Below, one piece after another: positions 34,987 through 43,262 of a stretch of DNA of 64,000 nucleotides. Made by a program: the position numbers and the translations under genes. Source of the stretch: Desulfurococcaceae archaeon UBA285. GTDB lineage: Archaea > Thermoproteota > Thermoprotei_A > Sulfolobales > Desulfurococcaceae. The notes under the pieces are model-generated. The model made no database searches. It was not told the DNA's origin and saw only the letters and a list, made by a program, of their open reading frames with translations. Every line of letters starts with the position of its first letter. Positions within the stretch are counted from its first letter, which is position 1. The DNA is taken from positions 39,356-103,355 of the forward strand of contig DADP01000024.1 in the NCBI GenBank assembly GCA_002495025.1, given 5' to 3'.

Positions 34987-35544
34987 CTAGGGCTTCCACC
35001 ATTCTAAAATCATGTATTTAACTTCTCTTGTTTTCTCATTTAAAATAGCCAATAATAACTTTTTTCTAACAGAGTGTAGTAGGCGCCCAGCTCTTACAAG
35101 TTCTATTGGATCTACTTCTTCACTACTGGTATACACTAATACACCGAAGGGAGCGTGGTCTATTCCAGGTCCATATCTATAGACGAGGTAGTCACATCCA
35201 AATTTTAATCCTCTACGTACAATAAACCCTCTTTTTCTCAAATCCGAGTATACAGTGTATAGAGCGTTAAACTTTCTTACACGTTTCTCGGCGATTTCAA
35301 AAAGCTCGTTTGGTGTTAGAATTTTATTGTTTTCTCTAACGAGAATAGTGTTTCTCTCTGAGAGGTATACTGTTTCTACTAGCGAGAGTTCTAGGGGGCT
35401 TTTAATATCTCTACTTCTTGGTTTGTATTCGCCTAGAAATGTCCCGTAGTATCCATTCCAATACACTCTATTAGCACATTCATAATCAAAAACTACAGCT
35501 CTATTTCCAAGTAGAAAGGCCTCGCATGGAGTGGATTGCTCTAT
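34987..35544 (-). CDS. endA: tRNA-splicing endonuclease EndA, apparent ATA start
   Basis: Cuts the bulge-helix-bulge of intron-bearing pre-tRNAs. Catalytic tyrosine, histidine and lysine lie in CDYLVYRYGPGIDHAPFGVL and RAGRLLHSVRKKLLLAI. The first canonical start is GTG 35466 (159 aa), but the frame remains open upstream and encodes EAFLLGNRAVVFDYECANR, which aligns with the N-terminus of Sulfolobus EndA. No ATG, GTG or TTG exists before the stop at 35578-35580. ATA 35544 overlaps the TAG of the upstream gene and has GAGG five bases before it, so I annotate from there (185 aa). The N-terminal boundary is uncertain. Confidence 0.8.
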   Translation of the reverse strand: MEQSTPCEAFLLGNRAVVFDYECANRVYWNGYYGTFLGEYKPRSRDIKSPLELSLVETVYLSERNTILVRENNKILTPNELFEIAEKRVRKFNALYTVYSDLRKRGFIVRRGLKFGCDYLVYRYGPGIDHAPFGVLVYTSSEEVDPIELVRAGRLLHSVRKKLLLAILNEKTREVKYMILEWWKP

Positions 35545-36227
35545 GGTTTCCTCGATAGTGCTAGATATCGTATTTCCTCACCGACGTTTTTGAGGAGGTC
35601 GCTTATTTCTTCTAAGTGCTCGAAGATGTCTTTTAATAATAGGAGTGCTGGTATATACCCAGCGTATTTACCATAGACTTCAAACAAGCTCTTTCTGAAT
35701 ATAGTGTCTATTTCTTCTTCTACATTGAATACTCTTTCTAGTTTCTCCAAGACTATTTTAGATGATACTTTTAGTTTTGATAGTGCTTCTTCAACGCTCT
35801 CTAATTGTGTTTTTTCTAGTTCTACTAGTTTAATGAATGTTTCAAGTACTCCTCTCTCAATTATAACTTTGTTTTCTCTTGCAAGATACATTCTATATGC
35901 TACTGCATCTACTTGTTGTATAATTCTATCAAGGTGTCTAACAATGTTTATATAAATTGGTACATAGAGAGCGATCTCACTGCTTTTAACGAGATATTGC
36001 ATTACGCGTAGATAGTTTTCCTCGCCTTTGTTTTTAATGTTTCTAATTCTCTCGTAGAGTTTTCCGATATCACTATTCTCTTCTGAATACTTTTTCATCA
36101 TTTCAACTAGTTCTACGAGTTCATCATGAATTATTCTTGTAATATTGACTATTTCCTCAATAGCTGTAATTTCAACAAGTGCACTACTCTCCTCGCTCAT
36201 TGGAACATCACTCGCATCTTCAGGCAT
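35541..36227 (-). CDS. PhoU/DUF47-like helical protein
   Basis: About 228 residues, all alpha-helical, with the repeated helical pattern of DUF47/PhoU-related archaeal proteins (ALYVPIYINIVRHLDRIIQQ, then VDAVAYRMYLARE, and DIFEHLEEISDLLKNVGEEI). PhoU relatives often regulate phosphate transport; no transporter is nearby. ATG 36227 is preferred over ATG 36257 because the TATA box at 36246-36253 predicts transcription from about 36225, giving a leaderless message. Its TAG overlaps the probable ATA start of endA. Confidence 0.7.
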   Translation of the reverse strand: MPEDASDVPMSEESSALVEITAIEEIVNITRIIHDELVELVEMMKKYSEENSDIGKLYERIRNIKNKGEENYLRVMQYLVKSSEIALYVPIYINIVRHLDRIIQQVDAVAYRMYLARENKVIIERGVLETFIKLVELEKTQLESVEEALSKLKVSSKIVLEKLERVFNVEEEIDTIFRKSLFEVYGKYAGYIPALLLLKDIFEHLEEISDLLKNVGEEIRYLALSRKP

Positions 36228-36245
36228 TAATAATACTCTAAGAGG

Positions 36246-36253
36246 TTTAAAAA
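36246..36253. promoter_or_regulatory. Shared TATA box between the PhoU-like gene and a radical SAM gene
   Basis: TTTAAAAA (plus) reads TTTTTAAA on minus. Distances predict starts near 36275 and 36225, matching GTG 36272 and ATG 36227. The two starts are only 44 bases apart, so both promoters must use the same few bases. Confidence 0.5.
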
Positions 36254-36271
36254 GCATAATTAGAAATAGAG

Positions 36272-37879
36272 GTGAATAATCTGAAAACTGTTGTTATTGA
36301 TACACTAGCTCGTGCTTCTGGTGAAAGATATTCAACATTTGATGTCGTAGGAGCTGGTCCACGCATTATTGCAGGTATTGCAGAGTTGTATAGTGATGTA
36401 TATTTCTACCCGTTTGAAAAAGCACTAGTAGAGATAAACTCTATTATTGATGCTGATCTAGTATTAATCTCTGCTATGTCGAGCGACTATAATGCACTAG
36501 GTAAAATACTGGGTAAAATACGCTCACACAACTATAAAGGTAGAGTTATTGTTGGTGGACCAATAAGCTTTGAATACGAGAAAGTATTGTTAAATCTACC
36601 AGTAGACTACGTAGTTATAGGCGAGGGAGAAATACCACTCTTAAACATTTTTTCAAAACTAAAAGAAAAAGGCGAGTTCAACCCCACCGAGATACCAGCA
36701 CTAGCATATAGAGTTGGAAGTAGTGTTAAAACCACGGGTAGACACTTACATACACCAATTGAAATCCTCGATTCAATTAAACCATGGACACGAGTAGACG
36801 AAGCATTCAACCACCCTCAAATCTATAGATTCTACGTTGAAGTTGTACGCGGCTGCAGTAATTTCCAGCGCCCGTTAATCACTACAGAGAAATACAACTG
36901 TATAAATTGCTTGAACTGTAGAAGCCCCATTCTAGAGAATAGACTAGTATGCCCCGTGGGAATTCCACCAGGATGCGGATTCTGCAGTGTACCATATATG
37001 TTTGGACCCCCTAGAAGTAGAAGTATTAAATCGATTAAACGAGAAGTTGAAGAGCTAATTCAACACGGAGCGAGAAGAATAGTTCTCAGCGGGCCCGACT
37101 TCCTAGACTACATGAGAGAAAAACTCGTTAGTAATGTATTAACAAACCCGTGTTACCCACCAGCTAATAAAGAAGCAATTGAAGGCTTACTCAATGAATT
37201 ATCAAGTATTCCAGAAGTAGAAAGCGGACGTGTTGTCGTAATGATCGAGAATATCAAGGCATGTCTCGTAGATGAAGAAGTAGGTAGAATACTCGGTAAG
37301 TATTTAAAGGGGACTACTATTCACATAGGCCTTGAAACTGGTAGTGATGAATTCAACGAGAAAATACTGGGAAAACCAATACTTCTCAAACACGTTGTTG
37401 AAGCCTGTAGAATTCTACGTGCATATGGATTAAGACCCTATGTTTACTTAATGTATGGACTTCCATTTGCAAGCGAAGACGTATATCGTGATACGCTCAG
37501 AGCAATTAGTGTTTTAGGAAGTGTAGGAGTAGAGAAGATAACACTATATAAGTTTACTAGTCTACCAGCCACAGCCTTTGAGGGGCTTAAAACAGAAATA
37601 GATAGTTATTTAGAGTTGATCAAGTCTATTAAAAACACTATAGATAAATACAATATGGCTATGAAGAGAAAACTTCTCGGTGAAAAGCTAGAAGTATGGT
37701 TAGTTAAATCAAAGAAAAAAATATATGGATACCCCGTTAAACACGGCCCAGTTGTATTTGTAGAGTATCATGGACGTAGAAATCTTACTGGCTGTCGTGG
37801 ACTAGTAAAGATAGTTGATATAGGTCCTAGATTTGTAAAAGGAGTACTTGTTTCTATTTTAGAGTGTCCAGGAAACTAG
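36272..37879 (+). CDS. Radical SAM protein with cobalamin-type N-domain
   Basis: 535 residues. The N-domain has VIVGGPISFEYEK and YVVIGEGEIPLLN, like B12-binding/radical SAM enzymes. The middle carries extra cysteines (CINCLNC) and the SAM-cluster motif CPVGIPPGCGFC, with unusually wide spacing (C-x7-C-x2-C). It resembles an uncharacterised archaeal family acting on unknown substrates. GTG 36272 is the likely leaderless start; CTG 36281, six bases after GGTG, is an odd alternative. The end overlaps the next gene by 26 bases. Confidence 0.82.
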   Translation: MNNLKTVVIDTLARASGERYSTFDVVGAGPRIIAGIAELYSDVYFYPFEKALVEINSIIDADLVLISAMSSDYNALGKILGKIRSHNYKGRVIVGGPISFEYEKVLLNLPVDYVVIGEGEIPLLNIFSKLKEKGEFNPTEIPALAYRVGSSVKTTGRHLHTPIEILDSIKPWTRVDEAFNHPQIYRFYVEVVRGCSNFQRPLITTEKYNCINCLNCRSPILENRLVCPVGIPPGCGFCSVPYMFGPPRSRSIKSIKREVEELIQHGARRIVLSGPDFLDYMREKLVSNVLTNPCYPPANKEAIEGLLNELSSIPEVESGRVVVMIENIKACLVDEEVGRILGKYLKGTTIHIGLETGSDEFNEKILGKPILLKHVVEACRILRAYGLRPYVYLMYGLPFASEDVYRDTLRAISVLGSVGVEKITLYKFTSLPATAFEGLKTEIDSYLELIKSIKNTIDKYNMAMKRKLLGEKLEVWLVKSKKKIYGYPVKHGPVVFVEYHGRRNLTGCRGLVKIVDIGPRFVKGVLVSILECPGN

Positions 37880-38240
37880 AGTATTCTTTAAATAGATTTC
37901 TCGCTTCACCCGCCTCATTTGAATACCCTTGTTTTTCTAGTATATCAGCTGCTGCGCGTACAATATCTGCAATATATGGAATACTAATGTATACTAGCAT
38001 TCTATAGTAGACACTTATGTATTTTACTAGTTTATCATTTTCACTGGTTATATTATGCATTACTTCTCTTGTAGATGTAATTATTGGTTTTGAACGGGCA
38101 AGGAGATCTCTTGAAGAATCTATAAACACCAATATTAACTCGACATCTCTACTAGCAACTGCTAGTTTGCCCTTATCTATAGCTTCTTCGTAGTCATCTA
38201 CTAGGTTTTTAAGTATTGTCATTGTATTGTAGAGCTCCAT
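37854..38240 (-). CDS. Small helical protein, unknown
   Basis: 128 residues of predicted helices, no motif and no membrane segment strong enough to call. ATG 38240 lies two bases after the stop of the upstream barrel-like gene, so the pair is an operon. Its 3' end overlaps the radical SAM gene on the other strand by 26 bases. Helical bundle of HEPN or PhoU-like appearance is possible, but the HEPN RxxxxH motif is absent. Confidence 0.55.
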   Translation of the reverse strand: MELYNTMTILKNLVDDYEEAIDKGKLAVASRDVELILVFIDSSRDLLARSKPIITSTREVMHNITSENDKLVKYISVYYRMLVYISIPYIADIVRAAADILEKQGYSNEAGEARNLFKEYSSFLDTLK

Positions 38241-38242
38241 GG

Positions 38243-38620
38243 CTATGCTTTAACCCTCCTTATAGTTGCAATACTGTTGTCTGCTACACCTTGTTTTTCT
38301 AGGTCTTCAGGGTAGACTACAACTATGTTTTCACTGCCTTCGACTACTTCAGCTGTGAAGTATGCTTTTTTCTTTCCAGCTACAACTATTTCGACTTGAT
38401 CTCCATTTTTAATTCCAAGCTCGTTTGCGAGAACCACTGGTATTCTCGCTATTGGTTTATCGAGTGATTTATCATACTTTATACGTATTCTCTTCTCTGA
38501 AAGCACTTTTTTCTCGCTTTTCAACTCGGATGCGGAGGGGACTATTGCCAGTAGTTTTGATATATCTACTTTCTTTGGTTCTTCTGGGGGTGTTTGTTCT
38601 GGTTTAACACCTTCAGACAC
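38243..38620 (-). CDS. Small beta-barrel-type protein (AbrB-like), unknown
   Basis: 125 residues: a Pro/Glu-rich N-terminal tail, then a beta-rich domain with IARIPVVLANELGIKNGDQV, resembling the swapped-hairpin AbrB or double-psi barrel pattern, and a basic C-terminal end (ATIRRVKA). AbrB-like proteins bind DNA or act as antitoxins, but the partner gene shows no toxin signature. GTG 38620 has GGTG five bases upstream, and a TATA-like ATTTAAAC stands nearby. Confidence 0.6.
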   Translation of the reverse strand: MSEGVKPEQTPPEEPKKVDISKLLAIVPSASELKSEKKVLSEKRIRIKYDKSLDKPIARIPVVLANELGIKNGDQVEIVVAGKKKAYFTAEVVEGSENIVVVYPEDLEKQGVADNSIATIRRVKA

Positions 38621-38669
38621 ACAACCACCATTTAAACTGATATTCTTTCTCCAATATATAGTTAAATCT

Positions 38670-40421
38670 CTATAAGAATTGTTCTAAACCTAGTTTTTCT
38701 ACTAGGTATTTCTCTATACTGGATATTTCTATTCTTATCTGCTCTGTGGTGTCTCTATCTCTAATTGTAACAGTGTTGTCTTCGAGTGTTTGGTGATCTA
38801 CTGTTATAGCGAAGGGAATGCCTATTTCATCTGCTCTTGCATATCTTCTACCAATACTTCCATCGTCATCGTATACTGCTCTAAACCCTCTAGCTACCAG
38901 CCTCTTATATATTGACTTTGCTATTTCAACCATTTTCACGTGTTCTGGTTTATTACCAGCCATTAATGGAAAGACTGCTACGTGGTATGGAGCTAGTTGT
39001 GGAGGTAGTTTTAATACTATTTTACCTTCTCGCTCTGTATAAGCGTATTCTAGTGCTACATATATTAATCTCTCTACTCCAAAAGACGGCTCGACGACGT
39101 GTGGATAGAACTTTTTACCGTGTATTTTTTCTTCTTCTCTCTTTACATAGAAGCAGTTAGCTGGTAGTTTAAATCCTTGAACTTCAACGTATCCTTTTTC
39201 ACTTAGCTCTCTCGCCAATTCTTCTGGTTTTCTACTATATAGAGACTGTAATACTTCTCTTGTTTTTTCACTACCTACTAGTTTAGATATTTCACTTGGA
39301 TTTGGATAAGCTAGTTCTTTCTTGACTATTATGGGTTCTTCAAACTTCTTGAAGACTTCAAAGTCTGCATTACTGTTTGCAGCGTGTCTCTCTATATCAT
39401 AGCTAGTTCTATATGCGTAGCCAGCTACTTCTATCCATCCAAATTTCTCTGTTAGTACTTCTTGGTCAAAGGTTTGTGCTGAGTAGTGTGCTCTTTCATG
39501 TGGTAGTTTCTCAATAAACCTGATTTTATCTGGTGGTACCCCTAGGCTTTTAACAAACTTGTTTCCAATACCCATCCAGTAGGCTAGCCAGGGAGTTTTA
39601 ACTAGTTTTCTATCTATTAACTCTCTTACAGTGAACTCGGCTGGTTCCTCGATATTCTTTAATCTCATATCAGCCGTTAAAACCCATAGTTTCTCGTCTT
39701 CTACATCACTTACTACTCTTGAAACCTCTCTATCTGCTTCTTCGGGGTCGAAGAAGAACTCTATTTCCATTATATTGAATTCTCTAAGCCTCAATAATCC
39801 TTGCCTTGGAGAAATCTCGTTTCTAGCTACTCGGCCAACTTGTGCTATACCTAGTGGAAGAGTATTTCTTAAGATCTTGAATAAATGTGGGAAGTTAATG
39901 AACATTCCTTGAGCGTGTTCTGGTTTTAAATAAGCTGTTTCCCCTCTATAGGGGCCTATTTGCGTTGTAAACAATAATAGAGCATTAAATGCAGGTGCAA
40001 AGTCGCCACCACACTCTGGACACTTCAATTCTTTTTCCTGGACTAGTTTGGTTATTTCCTCGGGGCTCCAACCCTCAACTTCAATGTTTAATAAGTCTTT
40101 GATTAAGTGGTCTGCTCTATAAACTCTTCCACACTTATTACATACTAGAACAGGGTCTGTGAAGTGTTCTTCGTGTCCACTAGCTTTAAATACTACTCTT
40201 GGATTAATAATGGGTGTTTCTATTTCTACAATGTTTTCACGTGAATATACAAAGTACTTTAACCACTGGTTTACAATGTTTCTTTTTATTAAAACACCAA
40301 TGGGTCCAAAATCATAAAATCCAGCTACTCCACCATATATTTCAAACGATGTCCAAAAGATCCCTCTCCGCCTAGATAAATCCATTATTTTATCGTATTT
40401 ATCTCTCTCACTACTAGTCAT
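38670..40421 (-). CDS. glyS: Glycyl-tRNA synthetase
   Basis: Class II aaRS of the archaeal/eukaryal dimeric type. Motif 1 region FEIYGGVAGFYDFGPIG, zinc-like cysteines CNKCGRVYRAD and CPECGGDF, motif 2 RVARNEISPRQGLLRLREF, motif 3 EPSFGVERLIYVALE, and the anticodon-binding domain PYHVAVFPLM. It has 583 aa, a normal length. ATG 40421. It is first of a minus-strand run with the two small unknown genes downstream. Confidence 0.96.
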   Translation of the reverse strand: MTSSERDKYDKIMDLSRRRGIFWTSFEIYGGVAGFYDFGPIGVLIKRNIVNQWLKYFVYSRENIVEIETPIINPRVVFKASGHEEHFTDPVLVCNKCGRVYRADHLIKDLLNIEVEGWSPEEITKLVQEKELKCPECGGDFAPAFNALLLFTTQIGPYRGETAYLKPEHAQGMFINFPHLFKILRNTLPLGIAQVGRVARNEISPRQGLLRLREFNIMEIEFFFDPEEADREVSRVVSDVEDEKLWVLTADMRLKNIEEPAEFTVRELIDRKLVKTPWLAYWMGIGNKFVKSLGVPPDKIRFIEKLPHERAHYSAQTFDQEVLTEKFGWIEVAGYAYRTSYDIERHAANSNADFEVFKKFEEPIIVKKELAYPNPSEISKLVGSEKTREVLQSLYSRKPEELARELSEKGYVEVQGFKLPANCFYVKREEEKIHGKKFYPHVVEPSFGVERLIYVALEYAYTEREGKIVLKLPPQLAPYHVAVFPLMAGNKPEHVKMVEIAKSIYKRLVARGFRAVYDDDGSIGRRYARADEIGIPFAITVDHQTLEDNTVTIRDRDTTEQIRIEISSIEKYLVEKLGLEQFL

Positions 40422-40531
40422 TACAAATACCCTTCAACGACTCTACTTGGTTAGATTAAACAAGAAAACACTATTAAAATCAATCTCTAATATATCTACG
40501 TTGAGTGTATTAATTAGAAAAGTGGTTAAAA

Positions 40532-41404
40532 ATGGCGTGGAAATCAACACTTGTAAACCCGGTATTCGCGTGTATAGATAACGCCTTGTCACCACTAGCC
40601 GTTATAGGAATACCACTAGACCACACTGGAACATATAGACCCGGCACGAGATTTGCACCCCAGAAAATCCGTGAAGCAACATGTAATCTCGAAATATATA
40701 GTCTAATGGCAAATCTAGACCTTGAAGAAATAGGTTTTAGAGACTATGGCGACATACTCCTACAACCAGGTGAACCTAGAAAAGCAGTTGAAAGAATAGA
40801 GCTAGTTACAAGAAACTTGTTTGAAGAACACAGAGAATTCACAATAATACTTGGAGGCGAACACCTACTAACATATCCAGTCATACGTGCTCTAGGAAGC
40901 AAAATAGACACACTTATAGTATTCGACGCGCACTTAGACACGAGAAACGAGTATATCGAGTCTCAATTAAACCATGCAACATTTCTACGGAGACTAACAG
41001 AAGAAAAAGACATTAATGTTATACACATTGGTTCAAGAGCATATAGTAAAGGCGAACTAGACTATGCAAAAAAGAAAAACATTAAAGTATTTAATACACT
41101 CGACGTCCACAATGGACGTGTAAAAATAGAAGAGCTGGGACGAGTCTACATCAGTGTAGACATGGATGTATTTGATCCATCAATAGCGCCAGGTGTAGGC
41201 AATCCAGAACCCCTAGGGATAACTCCACTACAATTCATGAATATTCTAAGAGAAGTATTCGATAAATCAAGCAGGGTTTACACAATAGATATTGTTGAAG
41301 TTAATCCACTAGTAGACCATGGAGATATAACTAGTACCCTAGCAGCTAAAATAGCACTAGAAGCCAGTGGATTATACCTAGAACATAGAAGAAGCAGTAT
41401 TTAA
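40532..41404 (+). CDS. speB: Agmatinase/ureohydrolase
   Basis: Mn-dependent ureohydrolase that frees urea from agmatine to give putrescine. The four family motifs are ILGGEHLLTYP, FDAHLDTR, SVDMDVFDPSIAPG and IVEVNPLVDHGDIT; all metal ligands (His, three Asp around DAHLD, and DMD) are present. Agmatinase rather than arginase is preferred because crenarchaea make polyamines from agmatine. ATG 40532, single gene, convergent with rpo12. Confidence 0.9.
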   Translation: MAWKSTLVNPVFACIDNALSPLAVIGIPLDHTGTYRPGTRFAPQKIREATCNLEIYSLMANLDLEEIGFRDYGDILLQPGEPRKAVERIELVTRNLFEEHREFTIILGGEHLLTYPVIRALGSKIDTLIVFDAHLDTRNEYIESQLNHATFLRRLTEEKDINVIHIGSRAYSKGELDYAKKKNIKVFNTLDVHNGRVKIEELGRVYISVDMDVFDPSIAPGVGNPEPLGITPLQFMNILREVFDKSSRVYTIDIVEVNPLVDHGDITSTLAAKIALEASGLYLEHRRSSI

Positions 41405-41432
41405 GAAGATGCACTCGAGATCAAAGAGTTAT

Positions 41433-41582
41433 CTATCTAGCTTTTACAACTCTATATGTTCTAGCTACTTTGTAAACAATATCATAACTACAATGTGGAC
41501 ATCTAACTTGTCTACCATAAGTTCTAACCATTTCTTCATAGTCGAAAACATAACCACATCTACCACACTTGTATTTAACCAT
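41433..41582 (-). CDS. rpoP: DNA-directed RNA polymerase subunit Rpo12 (RpoP)
   Basis: A 49-residue zinc protein, translation MVKYKCGRCGYVFDYEE onward, with CGRC and CPHC knuckles and the tail KVARTYRVVKAR, matching archaeal Rpo12 (eukaryal RPB12). It bridges Rpo3 and the largest subunit. It lies between agmatinase and aIF1 and is too short for many gene-finders. The start ATG 41582 follows GGTG (minus strand) by six bases. Confidence 0.92.
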   Translation of the reverse strand: MVKYKCGRCGYVFDYEEMVRTYGRQVRCPHCSYDIVYKVARTYRVVKAR

Positions 41583-41673
41583 ACAATCCACCTCTAGAGA
41601 CCACTAGTCTCAGAAATCTACAAATAGGTTTTTAAGTCTTGATTAACAATATTAATTTTGAAATAAACCGGTG

Positions 41674-42000
41674 ATGTGCAACAACATGCCCCGGCAGGTT
41701 TGCGGAGAGGAAATACCCGAAGAACTATGTGAACGACTATTAGTAGAACAACCACTAATTAAAATAAAACTAGATACAAGAAAATTCGGTAAAGCAGTAA
41801 CAGTTATCGACGGCTTTCCAAACGATAAAGAACTCCTCAAACACCTAGCTAGCTTCTTCAAGAAAAAACTAGCTGCTGGCGGGACATTTAGAGAAGAAGA
41901 AGGGAGAATAGAACTACAAGGAGACCATAGACAGAGAGTAAAACAAATACTAATTGAAGAACTAGGAATTAACCCAGAAAACATCCTAGTAATAAGCTAG
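41674..42000 (+). CDS. Translation initiation factor aIF1 (SUI1)
   Basis: SUI1-fold factor that checks start-codon selection. The core is IKLDTRKFGKAVTVIDGF, then KLAAGGTFREEEGRIELQGD and ILIEELGINPENI. About 108 residues. Starts are GTG 41671, ATG 41674 or ATG 41686; GGTG at 41670 makes the last plausible (12-base spacing). TATA-like TTTTTAAG lies near 41630. It may be a factor relevant to the many TTG/GTG starts seen here. Confidence 0.92.
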   Translation: MCNNMPRQVCGEEIPEELCERLLVEQPLIKIKLDTRKFGKAVTVIDGFPNDKELLKHLASFFKKKLAAGGTFREEEGRIELQGDHRQRVKQILIEELGINPENILVIS

Positions 42001-42053
42001 TTAACCAGTGAGATAGTAAACCCCGACTTGTAAACCCATATATTTTTGTCTTC

Positions 42054-43010
42054 TTATTCTTCAACTTCCATGCTAATAACTTTCATTAACTCTCTACATC
42101 TATTTCTAACAGTTACTTCTGTAACACCAGCTACACTAGCTATTTCTTTCTGCGATTTCTCCTCGCCTAGTTTCTCACATGCAAGATATACTGCTGCAGC
42201 CGCTAATCCTACAGGGTCTTTGCCTCCCAGTATACCGGCTTCTCTAGCCTTGTTTAAAATCTCAATAGCAACTCTTACTACTGTTCCAGATAATCCAAGT
42301 GCATGTGCTATTCTTGGAACGAAGTCTGCTGGGTCTGATGTAGATACCTTTATATTTAGTTCTCTTAGTAGTAGACGGTAGCATCTAGCAATTTCTTTTC
42401 TATTTACTCTAGAGTATTCTTCTATTTCATCTAGTGTTCTAGGTAGTTTTCTAAGTCTACAAGCTAGGTATATTGCGGCGGCAATAACGCTTTCAATACT
42501 TCTTCCTCTAACTAACCCCTTTTCAACTGCTTCTCTATAGATTTTTGCTGCTTCTTCTCTTATATAGGTTGGTAGATTCAATAGGTCTGCTAGTCTATCA
42601 AGCTCGTTCATAGCGTGAGCTAGATTTCTCTCGACACTAGTTAGAATTCTTGTTCTAGACTGCCATTTTCTAAGTTTGTATAGCTGGTATTTCTTGTTTA
42701 CAAGGGTGTGTCCAGCTGCATCTCTATCTGAGTAGTCTATAGCTGTTGTAAAGCCCATGTCGTGTACTGTTGGTGTAATGGGGCCTCCTGTTCTCGCCCT
42801 TCTCTCTCTTTCCTCGGGGGTGAATGCACGCCACTCAGCTCTATCATCTATAACTCTCTCTTCAATTACTTCTCCTGTTTCAAGACAAACATATTCTGCT
42901 CTTGCAGCATCATATACTATTTGTTCTGGTGGACACTTTTGTTTCTTATCTCCTTGTTCTTGTTGAGGAGTTGTATTGTTAGAATTATTATTGTGTGATG
43001 AATTACTCAT
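42054..43010 (-). CDS. tfb: Transcription initiation factor B, main form (TFB1)
   Basis: TFIIB homologue with B-reader PEWRAF-like AEWRAFTPEERERRAR and two cyclin repeats, including VRGRSIESVIAAAIYLACR and VAGVTEVTVRNRC. The N-terminus is rich in Asn/Gln/Ser (about 20 residues). The zinc ribbon has only one cysteine at each knuckle (CPPE and CLET), the same substitution found in Sulfolobus TFB1. ATG 43010, with TATA at 43049-43056. The second TFB is at 19060. Confidence 0.95.
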   Translation of the reverse strand: MSNSSHNNNSNNTTPQQEQGDKKQKCPPEQIVYDAARAEYVCLETGEVIEERVIDDRAEWRAFTPEERERRARTGGPITPTVHDMGFTTAIDYSDRDAAGHTLVNKKYQLYKLRKWQSRTRILTSVERNLAHAMNELDRLADLLNLPTYIREEAAKIYREAVEKGLVRGRSIESVIAAAIYLACRLRKLPRTLDEIEEYSRVNRKEIARCYRLLLRELNIKVSTSDPADFVPRIAHALGLSGTVVRVAIEILNKAREAGILGGKDPVGLAAAAVYLACEKLGEEKSQKEIASVAGVTEVTVRNRCRELMKVISMEVEE

Positions 43011-43048
43011 TAGAAATCACCCAACCTTGTGTTTACTTGTTTTAGCCC

Positions 43049-43056
43049 CTTATAAA
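43049..43056 (-). promoter_or_regulatory. TATA box of tfb1
   Basis: TTTATAAG on minus, centred about 26 bases before the predicted start near 43026. The rest of the 165-base gap to tRNA-Gln holds several further A/T-rich TATA-like cores (43068, 43095, 43113) but no open frame or RNA fold that I can support. Confidence 0.5.
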
Positions 43057-43175
43057 CTTAACGCAATGCTTAAAAACCTCTAGGTGAAAGGGCCTTTTAA
43101 ATCCCATGAGACATTTAAGTTCTAGCATCAAAAACTTTTTTAGGCGGGTAATTATTGTAGAAGAATAATGGATGT

Positions 43176-43262
43176 AGCCGGGTCGTCTAGCGGCCAAGGA
43201 TGCGGGGCTTTGGCCGAGAAGGAAGAAACCCCGTGACCGGGGTTCGAATCCCCGCCCGGCTA
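43176..43262 (+). tRNA. tRNA-Gln (UUG) with a 14-base intron
   Basis: A complete cloverleaf with acceptor AGCCGGG pairing CCCGGCT, T arm CGGGGTTCGAATCCCCG and discriminator A. The anticodon stem CGGGG/CCCCG encloses 21 bases; removing 14 (about 43214-43227) after position 37 leaves loop CTTTGGA with anticodon TTG. The promoter core CTTTTTTAG is at 43135-43143. Its last three bases lie on the stop codon of the convergent pck gene. Confidence 0.92.

Noticed and set aside
35500..35530. ATG at about 35527 as the endA start
   Set aside because: It is out of frame and stops after eight codons; it would work only with one base removed, which is noted as an alternative in the endA finding.
36272..37879. 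CTG 36281 as the radical SAM start
   Set aside because: GGTG spacing fits, but the predicted transcription start lies on that GGTG, so a leaderless GTG is simpler.
43080..43140. Extra RNA gene between tfb1 and tRNA-Gln
   Set aside because: Several TATA-like cores exist, but no C/D boxes, cloverleaf or stable fold could be made.
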